Origin: Adineta steineri
Taxonomy: Eukaryota > Rotifera > Eurotatoria > Adinetida > Adinetidae
Assembly: GCA_905250115.1 (NCBI GenBank)
Contig: CAJNOI010000043.1
Coordinates: 426,959 to 490,958 of the forward strand
DNA: 64,000 bases
Reading direction: 5' to 3'
The position numbers and the translations under genes were made by a program. The notes beneath the pieces were generated by a model. The model ran no database searches. It was given only the letters and a program-made list of their open reading frames with translations, and was not told the origin of the DNA. Positions 33,284 through 43,568 of this stretch are shown here, piece by piece (position 1 is the stretch's first letter; each line of letters starts with the position of its first letter).

Positions 33284-35317
33284 CGTGGTTTATCTGATAA
33301 CGTTTAGAAATTACTATTTGAAAAGAATTTGATCAGAACACAAATTTTTACCCTACTGGACAAATAGGGCAAGGCATAAAAAAAAGATTTCGTCTCGCCC
33401 TGTGATGATCTCTGTTGTGAACTACGGATGAGTTTTTTTCAAATAAAAAGATGTTTACTTTCACCCTCACTATCGATCTGGAGATTGCAGCTCTTCGGAG
33501 TAGAAGCTTAGATGATACTCTTACTTGATAGATATTATTTCTTATCGTAACGTTTCGACAGCGATGCTGTCTTTATCAGGTAGTGAACAACATGATAGAA
33601 TGGCTAGCATGCATATACATACTCAACATTTCCTTTCTCTCCCATGTTTTTTTTCTTTTGTTCTTTCTTTGCGTTTTTTGATAGTGGAAGAGCAGAAGAA
33701 AACAACTAGTTACTTCTGCCAGTATCACTGTCTTGCCGTCCCAGTATCAAAAGATGAAAAAAAAGAACAAAAGAAAAACATGAAAGAGAGGAAATTCATA
33801 GATCTACCAGATTGAATTGTGTTGAATATTTTCACTTAATGAATTGATTTCATTCTTTTTTTTCATATTGGTTTATCTGATATTGTTTCATTTTTATCAG
33901 TAAATCGAAACTAAATCATCAGTTTTATTATAAGATGATTATATTTTCAATAGAAGATAATAATGTTAAAAATTTATTAAAAGAAGAAATTGATTAAAAT
34001 TTGTATATTTAAAGATTGAATCACTCTTAATTGTTGATGTTAAATGAAGGAAACCTAAATAGATAAATATATAAAAGAAAATATTTAAATATGTTTAATT
34101 TATTGATGATCAACGAGATAATTCATCAGTGGTTACTGCAGTAAATACTTCAATTGTAAATTAAATTAATTGAATTTTTGTTGATAAAAGAGTTGAAATA
34201 TTTGAAGTTATTCTTGAGTTTTCTTTTCGATGATTTATTAAAGATTTTGATTTAGAAATTTTTATTGTAATCATTGTAGACAAATTATATGAGAGGATTT
34301 TACTTGTAAAAAAATATATAGAATGAAAATTTAATTTTTTTCGAAACTTTAGATCGTACGAGGAATATGTTTTCATTGAGATAAATTTATTTTTCTCATA
34401 AAAATATTCATGCCATCAGTGTCTAAGATTATTCACTAATAAAAGAAAAATATTGACATAATTGATCTCATCGAGTTATTTGTTAAATTAGATAGACAGT
34501 TTTCAAAATATTAACCATTAGTGATTGGCTTTTTATCATTCGTATTATTTTTCATCTAATTTTAATTGATCAAATTCTTCTTTAGTATTACTTGATAACG
34601 CGATGTATTATTAAGAAGATAATCATCAAATGATGGATGAGATAGATGAAAATTTTTTATTACTAATATTTGAATCTATTGATGAATAGATTGTTATTGT
34701 TAAGGACATTGACTGTATAGCTTTGACATAAGCAAGATGCTTTATGCATCACCTTCATCGACCACTCTCTTGTATTTAATAACGTGCGTTTTGTCTAATA
34801 TCGGTGAAGAGAAGAAACGCGATTGTTTTTTGTTTATTTTGGTGATCATACCTTTGCACCTGGGTTGGTACACAAAAAAAGGTTTTGATATAATATTTCG
34901 AAGTTTTCAACTAAAAAATGCGTTTTTACTTAACGATTTTTCAGAGTTGAGTAACTTAACTCAACAAGGTATTCAGTTCGATTCAATTCAGAAATTGAGT
35001 TGTCCAGCTCTATAATTTTCGACTATTCTATTCAAATTAAGCTTCCTATGAAGACTAATTGAGAAGAAAACATCATTATAGAATGTATTAGGATATTCAA
35101 TACGATAGACTCCTATGCTATTGATATGAATAGTACTTTCCGAGACAAACTTCTACGGAAACATTCTCTGCGAAATACTCATAGCTCTCTCGCAAAATAG
35201 TAACTTTTAAATATAGTTTCTCCTTCAAGACAAATTGACAGAGAGATTGAGGGTGTATTTAATGGTCACTTATTTATTTTTTATGTATTCTCTAAATATT
35301 ACTGGTGCATCAAACAA
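33284..35317. other. Intergenic with a duplicated relic
   Basis: 33.95-34.12 kb resembles 26.93-27.08 kb (GAAGATAATAATGTT and following). No intact gene. A GTTGAGT/ACTCAAC hairpin lies near 34946-34965. Short open frames (33.5-33.8, 34.7-35.0 kb) are not supported by any motif. Confidence 0.4.
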
Positions 35318-36589
35318 ATGGAAACAAGCAAGAAAAGAGCAAAAATTTATAAAGTTTTCTACGATGAAGAAGTGATCGATCAATGTCCTGAATATGAAAT
35401 GGTGTTCAGCGAACAGAAACCACATCCAGAGTATAGTCGTTTAGCCAATGACGCAGCCAAAGACACCAGTATGGAATACATGAGAAATCTGATCACATCT
35501 GTGGAGACGTACCTAAAGAAAAATATAGCTGATATCAATGGATTATTTATCAAACATGATATTGAAGCTGTGATTATTTCCGCTGTTCTGTCACGATTCA
35601 AACGAGATGAAAAACTGGCCGTGAAATATCCATCATATGAATCTGTTTTTCTCTGTAATCATAAATATTATCAACGAACACGAGAACGCCATCCACTCCA
35701 TTTTTCATACATTAATATCGATAATGATGATGACGTTGATCAGTTTATTCGGAACCCTATATTAAAGTATCCATTCTTTCTCAAGGCTCTTGAGTTACAA
35801 CGGAGTCTTCATCAGTATATTATTAAAGATTGTCAGCAATTGAAAGAAATTGTCTCTGAACTTCGAATTGTTTTACCAAACTATAATGCTGAAAAGAAAT
35901 ACGTTAATGAATACGCTTTAGACTTGCAAAAGTATCCTTTGACAAGCAAAAATATAATGATCTGTGAAGAATTCATCAGTGACTGTCTTCAATTAAATTG
36001 GGAGGGATGGGCTGATCATCAAGGTACAATATTTACTTACGGTTTCACTGATGAAATACTTCAAGATATTTCTTTCAAGAGTAGTTTTGTCAACATTGAA
36101 TTATGGATAAGAAAAACGAATTATGATGATATTCGTATTATTGAAGTCAATCCTCGTATTGCATCTTCTTATCAGAATCAATATCGAAGTTCTTATCATG
36201 GTGCTAATTTATATCATTCCATCATTAAACTTTCCATGGATCATACAGACATTGGTGTTATTCCAAATGTTCAAACGAATTTTACTGGCTTGTATTCGTG
36301 TCAATCTGTCATTGGTACACGATGTGATGGAAAAATTTCTCAATTATTAGATTTGGACAAAATCGAACAAGAAAAACAAATTAGAAAAGATTATCATTTC
36401 GTCTTTTATTTTAACGATCCAGAATTTGAAATCGTTGATAATCATCAGGGTAGTGGAAAAGTCTTAATGAAAGTCTTTTTTACTACAAAAACGTACGAAC
36501 AAGCACAAAACGAATCATTACGATTAAAAAAGTTATTTCTCATCAAGGATAACTTTGATATGACAATGCCAAAAATAGATCATCATTAA
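35318..36589 (+). CDS. ATP-grasp-fold protein, intronless
   Basis: A single frame of 423 residues. Motifs in the order expected for ATP-grasp enzymes are K156 in PFFLKA (nucleotide-binding lysine), CEEFI at 216-220 (hinge glutamates), and IEVNPRIA at 275-282 (the metal-binding E-x-N-P-R block of biotin carboxylase/CPSase-like members). The family joins a carboxylate to a nucleophile using ATP; the substrate cannot be predicted. The N-terminal 100 residues are unfamiliar. There are no introns and it stands alone between the NHL array and a GT-rich palindrome that begins 17 bp after the stop. Bacterial origin by transfer is possible but unproven. Confidence 0.65.
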   Translation: METSKKRAKIYKVFYDEEVIDQCPEYEMVFSEQKPHPEYSRLANDAAKDTSMEYMRNLITSVETYLKKNIADINGLFIKHDIEAVIISAVLSRFKRDEKLAVKYPSYESVFLCNHKYYQRTRERHPLHFSYINIDNDDDVDQFIRNPILKYPFFLKALELQRSLHQYIIKDCQQLKEIVSELRIVLPNYNAEKKYVNEYALDLQKYPLTSKNIMICEEFISDCLQLNWEGWADHQGTIFTYGFTDEILQDISFKSSFVNIELWIRKTNYDDIRIIEVNPRIASSYQNQYRSSYHGANLYHSIIKLSMDHTDIGVIPNVQTNFTGLYSCQSVIGTRCDGKISQLLDLDKIEQEKQIRKDYHFVFYFNDPEFEIVDNHQGSGKVLMKVFFTTKTYEQAQNESLRLKKLFLIKDNFDMTMPKIDHH

Positions 36590-36605
36590 TAGACTACATC
36601 CCAAT

Positions 36606-36669
36606 CTTGAGGGTGAAGGTGCGGGTGTGGCTGTTAAATTAATTTCATATCCACATCCACACCCTCAAG
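36606..36669. repeat. GT-rich palindrome 12
   Basis: CTTGAGGGTGAAGGTGCGGG faces CCACATCCACACCCTCAAG, with AT on both outer sides. The best-kept copy of the terminal CTTGAGGGTG / CACCCTCAAG form, and the last one in the window. Confidence 0.75.
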
Positions 36670-37223
36670 ATACACTTTAAGGAATATACTCATTGAAAGA
36701 TCGATAGAATATGTTAAGTAACTCTACAAATACTAAACTTGTTTTGATATTAATTTATTTTAATTGAATTAATCAATCTTAGTTCTTCGAAATTTTTCCA
36801 TGAGAAATATATCTGAAAGTATTGTTTAATTAATTCATATGTTGCTGTTCTGCACACATTTCTTATAACGAATAAATGTATATACTATTTTGCGCATGAT
36901 CGAACCTCCAACGTTCGAACGATTTATTTTATTACCTTTGAAGTAAAATACATGCTCACTCAACCATTTATCCCTTACTAAATCTATATTAATCTTCCAA
37001 GAGCTTATCATAATTGAATGATAATATCGAGCTATTTGAATAATTTTTTACTGATCGAAAAATTGTTATTTCTTTATTTAATACGATATATAGAAAAATA
37101 GTTAAAAATATGAAAGCTGAAGAGGATTAAATATAGATAGAGTAGTAGCAGTGAAACAAAAAGCAAATATAGAAAATATACAATGTAGAATGTTTATACA
37201 ATTGTAGTTAGATGTGTTGTCAT
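36670..37223. other. Intergenic between accessory and core halves
   Basis: AT-rich, no gene seen. It holds the 3' flank of the LEPROT-like gene. Confidence 0.4.
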
Positions 37224-37716
37224 TTAAATACTTAATAAACTATCATCGGAATCAAATGTCATAAAATAAATTGTAACTGTTATAAATATAAGTGTATTTG
37301 CAGCCATTACAAAAGCCATTGAACCAATTTTAATCTAAATTATTTTAAAATAAAAATATATATAAAAACTAAATTGAAAAATTAACTTACAATAGCAGCT
37401 CGATATAAAACAGCTGGCAGACCAAATGCGGAAATAACAATGGCACTTGTTAAAAACCACATTAAATCTATACATGGACTGTTATCACTCATACCATAAC
37501 CACTAGATGATGTACATTGACGTCCAATCATTAATGGAATTGGACAAAGTACATAAAATATAATAACAAAGGTCGGCCACCAATTACTAGAAAAGAAAAT
37601 GAAAAAAAAGAATATTTTTTATTATTAATAATCTTCTAATATACTAATTGGATAGAGCACATCCTAAAATGAGTAAAGTCAGACCGATTGATGCGAGAAA
37701 TGCCAAAAGAACAACA
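37224..37716 (-). CDS. LEPROTL1: LEPROT/VPS55 family endosomal membrane protein
   Basis: Three exons are certain: 37716-37645, 37586-37391, 37334-37224, with 56-58-bp introns. They encode a polypeptide of ~125 residues (VVLLAFLASIGLTLLILGCA, then WWPTFVIIFYVLCPIPLMIG, ISAFGLPAVLYRAAI, and a Ser/Asp-rich end) that follows LEPROT/LEPROTL1/Vps55 throughout, with four membrane segments. The family acts in late-endosome-to-vacuole transport and receptor surface levels. Only about five N-terminal residues should be missing. A candidate first exon lies at 37876-37829 (acceptor TTTTTTTTGTAG, ATG at 37853, donor CGAG|GTAAAA) but it joins exon 2 one base out of phase, so the true start is unresolved. 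Orthology to LEPROT versus LEPROTL1 is not decidable. Confidence 0.85.
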
Positions 37717-37943
37717 CTACATAATAAAAAATTTCATTATTTCAACATAATCTATAATTTATACTTGCCCTAAAATAAGAAGAAAAAACAAAAGATTTTT
37801 TTGAAAAATAAGAAAATAATATTTTTACCTCGAATTCCTTGAAAAAATCCCATTAATGAAATAATTAAAAAAATATCTACAAAAAAAAGAAAACAAACAA
37901 GTTTTTTCATAAACATCAAAACAAGATTAAATAATTAAACAAT

Positions 37944-38847
37944 CTAACGACATCCTTTAATAAATGGTATACCAACAGGTACACGTTTTTGATAATCTCG
38001 ATAAAGTTCTCCATAAAATCTTATTAAAGTTCCTTCTTCATAAACAATACGTTCAGAAAAAAATAACCAAGTTGCCTAAAATAAAAAATTTTGTATTTAA
38101 TTTCTTATTTCTCAATTAAATTTTGCTTACTATTAAATAAAGAAGAAAAGATATTGGATTAGCAAGTAATATTTGTGTACCACATGCCCACCAAAACCAC
38201 CCAACATATGATGGATGACGATAATAGTTATAAATTCCATGTGTTATTAATCGATGTTCTTTATTTGGTTTATCTTGAATTAAATGTGAAAAACTTTGTC
38301 GAGCTGTATACATTGCTAATTTACGTAAATATTCACCACTAATAACCATCAGTAAACCAAGAATAATCAATAACCAATGAAAAGGAAATCCATTTGGAAA
38401 TAAAAAATATTTTTCAATAAAATATTCCGTATAAGCCAAAGCTATTGCACCATGATATTGTGGTGAATGATTTAATAAAAATGAATCAATTGTTAAAGTT
38501 CTTGGACACCAAAGACCAACAGATATATATTCACTTAAATGAAATATTGATAAAATTATTGTAAATAAACCGATTGCTGGTGATGTAAATGACCAAATAC
38601 ATCCAATTGTTAATATTAATGTTAGAAAATGAGCACGAAGAAAGACTTCTTTAGTATAAAAATGACTCAATACAAGAAAATGAATGACAAATAAAATCAA
38701 TATAAGTAAAAACGATATATAACAAGAAAGACGACCGAGAAGACAAACAAATATAAATGGTATTGATAGAAAAAATGGAACAAATGAAGAAAAACATGAA
38801 GAAAGATTTTTTCTATAAATTAATTCCAGATTCATTGGTTCATACAT
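37944..38847 (-). CDS. ICMT: Protein-S-isoprenylcysteine O-methyltransferase
   Basis: Two exons, 38847-38131 and 38075-37944, with a 55-bp intron in phase 0; 282 residues, close to the ~284 of the animal enzyme. The N-terminal ~200 residues are hydrophobic with several membrane segments. The catalytic C-terminal region has THGIYNYYRHPSYVGWF before the intron and SERIVYEEGTLIRFYGELY, then QKRVPVGIPFIKG, after it, the blocks that bind S-adenosylmethionine and the prenyl group. The enzyme methylates the C-terminal prenylcysteine of CaaX proteins such as Ras in the ER membrane. The LEPROT-like gene follows on the same strand, with its first acceptor only ~68 bp after this stop. Confidence 0.93.
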
Positions 38848-39708
38848 TTCTTTGGTTTTTGTTATAACACGAACAAAATCTGTTTACATAATAATTTTAT
38901 AAATTATTATCATAAATGCATTCTAATAAATCACCTTTTTTGTAATCTAAAATTATGAAAAACAATAAGATTTTATTTATTTTTCTATTGCAAACAAATG
39001 ATTATTATAAAATCAATAAATATATATATTCTTCTTCTTCTTCTTATTTAATAGAGAAATACATCAAATAAAAATATACAAAAAACAAGGCGAATTTCAG
39101 CATTAATTAGAAAATCTTTCAATAATAAAATTATATCTGAATGTTTGTTTAATGAATAATTTGGGTTTACTCTTTTCTTAATCAATGCTAATATTTGATG
39201 TCCGAAGAAAAAGATCGTAAAGAGTCTATCATTTTATGATAAAATCTATTGCTATGGTCAAAAAGCGAAGACGTAAAGATATTTTCTCAGATCAGATTCT
39301 TGCAAGATTCTATTACATCGCGAAATATCATAATAAGTTTGTAGTGTAATCAAAGTGCAAATAAGATTTTGTGACCTGGGTCTTTTCTATTGAAAAATAT
39401 TCTATAGAATTATTTGGATATTCTAGTAGACTTAAATGAATATATCTATCGTACTATTGAGAAGAACTTTCAATTTTTATGATAAAACAAATGACACTAG
39501 AAAGTAGATTTTTCATTCTAAAAATAATCTTTATAAATATAGATACTCAACAAACTTTACCATTTCTAATTTAGATTGAAAATCTAGAACAAATATTCCA
39601 TATCTAGAAAAAGAAATATCTGTATATACACACACATATATATACTAACATACACTACAGATCAATAATAATAGTAATAAAAAAAACCTCGTTTTTTGTT
39701 TTCTTTCT
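38848..39708. other. Intergenic, nothing recognised
   Basis: AT-rich with (CTT)n and (TA)n runs near 39025-39045 and 39640. It separates the ICMT start from the MIRO stop on the same strand. Confidence 0.4.
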
Positions 39709-42421
39709 CTATCGAAACATTCGTGCAACAGTTACAAGTCCTAAAGTAACAACACTTGCATATAACGAATATTTTAATAATGCATCTGTATTATAGAAAT
39801 CATTTGTTGAATTTGTAAAATAATTTAATTTTGGATAAACACATAAATATCCTAATCGAACATAAATATCATCTTGATGACGTGTTTTATCTCCACGTGG
39901 TGAATATGGTTCTAAAGTTTTTGTTGAATTATTTTGTGAACGAAATAATAAACTTGTAAACCATGATTGTGACATATGTTCAGTATTTGTTGTTACTTGC
40001 ATATTTGAACTATCTTTTGAATTTGTAAATATTGATACCATTGTTATAGCTGAATAATCAATTGGTAATGGAATTTTATGTTGACGACAAAAAAATTCAA
40101 TTGGTAATGGATAATCTTGTTTAACAGATGGTTGATCAGCTTTTGTTAATATAAATAAACATGGTAAACGTGGATAAACATGTTGTTGAAGATAAATTGT
40201 TGCTACATTCGAAAATGCTCGTGGATGTGTACGATCAATAAGAAAACAATTAACATTTGCATTTGGAAAAAGTATTTTTTCATCAAGTTCATTTGCATGA
40301 CATTCTTCAAGTATTAAACATTTGGTTTCATTTAATACACGTACAAAATCAATAGCATAATATTTTGTTTGTTTATATAAAGATTTTGTTTGATAATCAT
40401 AAGAAAAAAATGCTTTGGTTTTATTATGTAATTTTTCAGCTAAATCAAATGAATGTCGAACTTGATAAATTGTTGATGAAACAAATCGTTTTAAAAATGA
40501 ACTTTTACCAGATTCAGGCATACCATAAACATGACAGATATATGTCATACGAGATGGTAAACGTGTATCATCAATATTTGATATTGCATATGAATAACCT
40601 AATTGAAATAAATATGAAAATGTTAATGATGGTTGTGTATGAGCAAGAAAAAACCATTGAGCAAGAAAACCCGATAATGTTAATAATGGTAATTTTGTTG
40701 AGGATATAGATAAACGTAAATAGATGCAATGTTTTATATTAGTTAATGATGAATGCATTGGTGGTATTATATCAATTAATGATTCAAATAATTGATTTAC
40801 TTCATTGAGTGTAAGACATAAATCACCATCACTATCGAAACGATGAAATAATCGTGTTAAATAATCGATTGCTGATGGAGATAATTCACCGGTAAGATCT
40901 AAAATAGAAATAAAAATAGTTGTATTAAAATTGTAGCATGATGCTGTTTTAGAGAATCTCTCCAATAAACAAGTAAGACTCGCTCAGATTTGAATTCTTC
41001 GGCCCCGATTACCCGTCAGTTAACTCTTATAAAGAAAAATCCTTTTATATCTCTTATCTAATTTTTGGGCCAATCAGATCTTCTGGTTTAGTTCATATTT
41101 TGCATAAATATAGAGTTCATGATATAACGACTAATTTTATATATGTTTGATTACTTAACCCTTTCCGACCGGATGTTGCCAAATGGCAACATTGAGATAA
41201 TGTTGTACTGATAACTCTTTCAAACTATTATCGAATACCATTATTATACTACGATAATTAAAGGTACATATCATAGTATTCTGTTACATATCGATGTTTT
41301 CTTCCTCATATTAAAATCTTATCATATTCATCATTCAACAAGAAAAATATGCAGAGTACGATTTTCTATCTTAAGTATTTCTTGGAGCCTTTGATAGATG
41401 ATTTACCTTCAGGAGGATTTGGTAGACATAATTCCAGTTTTCGATTGTAATTAAATCTTTCTAATGTTGTATAAATCGTTTCATATTTTCCTTTATTTAA
41501 ATATAATTCAAATAAACATTCGAAACCTTGATAAGTTAATGCACTTGTAATAACACCTCGATTTTCACTCGTAATTTTAATCCCATGAATTGTTCTTCGT
41601 TTAATTTCTTTTTTTAATTGTTCAATGGTTGTTTTTTCATCATTTGTTTGAATTTTACCAAAACAATAATCTTGTAAAGTTGTTAATTCATGATCATTTA
41701 ATAATTGATCATTATCTTGATCAGCTATTGTAAATATTCTTTTTAAACATTGTTTAAAACGTTTTGTTAATTTATTTTGTTCTTGTAAATAATTTATTGG
41801 ATAAAGAACACATTTTTGTGCTGAATAAAATAATTCCGAGATATTTTTCATTGTTCGTGTTGATGTTTCAATACATGCTTCAATACGAGAATATTTTGAC
41901 ATTGTTAAACGAAAAAATTCACGATTTTCATTATTAATATCATTTTTTTCATGAAGATTTTCATCAATTAAATCACATTTGTTAGCAACAAGTATAATTG
42001 GTATTGTTGTTGCACTACGATCAATTAATGGAAGCCAAACAGTTAATAAACGATCACGAGATTCTCGACTATCAAATGCATACACAAGACATATAACATG
42101 TGCTTGACGTATACATGAATGAAGTGAACGAGATTGTTGAAGAAGAGGATTTGGTGATGGACATTCCATTGGTAAAAGTAAATCATCGATTTCATCAGGT
42201 GACATTGGTTGACGACCACAATAATCCATTATAACAGTTGGTACACGTGCTCGTGTTACTTCTGGAGGAATTGATATATCATCAGTTGTTGGGCGAATTG
42301 AATCACCAGTAAGATTTATTGAAGATGGAACAACATCTTCACTAACAAGAGAATAAATTAATGATGTTCGACCAACATTATCATCTCCTAATAAAAGTAT
42401 ACGAATTTCAGATAAATCCAT
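39709..42421 (-). CDS. RHOT1: Mitochondrial Rho GTPase (MIRO)
   Basis: Two exons, 42421-41407 and 40898-39709, 508-bp intron in phase 1; 734 residues, longer than the usual ~620. The order matches Miro: N-terminal GTPase (P-loop 12-20, NKCD at 147-150), paired EF-hands (IADQDNDQLLNDHE in exon 1; DSDGDLCLTLNE at ~360-371), a second GTPase (GMPESGKSS at ~464-472), and a C-terminal membrane anchor. Miro sits in the outer mitochondrial membrane and links mitochondria to motors in a calcium-dependent way. In the first P-loop the invariant lysine is arginine (GDDNVGRTS, codon CGA), while the second keeps GKS. The extra length lies mainly in an extended loop near residues 30-100 and a Ser/Thr-rich stretch before the C-terminus. 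Confidence 0.88.
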
Positions 42422-43030
42422 CTACAAAAGAAAAACAGAAATAGATTTTATATTTAAGTTATTCATAAATTCGAATGATATTATTAAAACAAAAAGTGGG
42501 TGAATATTTTATTGAATAACTTTCGACAGGAACAAGATGAAGACACATCGAAACTTATATGGAAAACAGGATATCTCTCATCAACAACAAGTGAATTTAT
42601 TGATTGCCTGGAGCGTTTTAGAGTTGCCAGAGAAAAAGCTACAAAACTATGAAATGATTTCATTTCTGACTTATCAATGTATAGTCCACTATCCCTTTTT
42701 TTTCTCTATCTTGTTTCGATCGAAAGTTATTGAAAAACTACTCACTCACCTTTTATTTTAGAATGCAATAGTTAAAAAATCTTTTCTAAAACAACCTGAT
42801 TAGTTCATCTCTTCCGATTTGATCTTAAACAAATATACTTTTAGAAAAAACATGAACCATATCAATATCCATACATAATCATCTACAAATAAATGAAAAG
42901 TGTTAATTCCATTGTTTATGTTTCATATTCACTAATAGGAAAAGAAAAAGAATAGTCAAACAAAGCCATTGATATTCTAATGCATTTGTCTCAATTCTAT
43001 GATTAACTACTGTATAGATAATGAAAATAC

Positions 43031-43061
<31 letters not shown>

Positions 43062-43568
43062 AAGCGGAACAAGATACAATAACAAAATCTGAATTAGCCA
43101 TCTTCATTGAAGTCAAAATTCCTGAGAAAAGAGAAGAAGAAAAAGAAATACATACATATATATATAACACAACACAACTCAACATTTAGACTTTGTCAAA
43201 GAATACACAAATATATAATATTCACAAAATAACTGAAGAAAATTTTTTTCTCTCGTCTATATACAAATGAAATACAAAACATTTTCTTTTCGAAATTGTT
43301 ACGAACACAGAGAGATATTAAGAAAAAACAAAATGAATAAACGAACAAACGAACGAACACAAATGAAATACATGTATATATTACATCTGGTAAAGAAATA
43401 AAATAAAATATTTGTTTTTGATTAATATGAAAAAAGAAACAATGGATTTAATAAGATAATTTCATGATGATAAATTCTTTATGTAGACGTAGTTAAAACG
43501 TATTTAATCATGATCATTCTGAAGCTAGAATAACAAGAATATATTTTTTTTCTTATTGATATATAATA
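42422..43568. other. Intergenic, no supported gene
   Basis: AT-rich sequence between MIRO (minus) and the 3' end of the phosphatase gene (minus). The short open frames here are purine-tract artefacts. Confidence 0.4.

Noticed and set aside
33525-35015. Open frames of 96 (33525) and 92 (34737) residues
   Set aside because: No motif, no splice context, no similarity I recognise; AT-rich chance frames.
40365-42761. Plus-strand frames within and upstream of MIRO
   Set aside because: The 40365 frame is antisense to MIRO exon 2; the 42537 frame lacks motifs and sits in the MIRO 5' flank.
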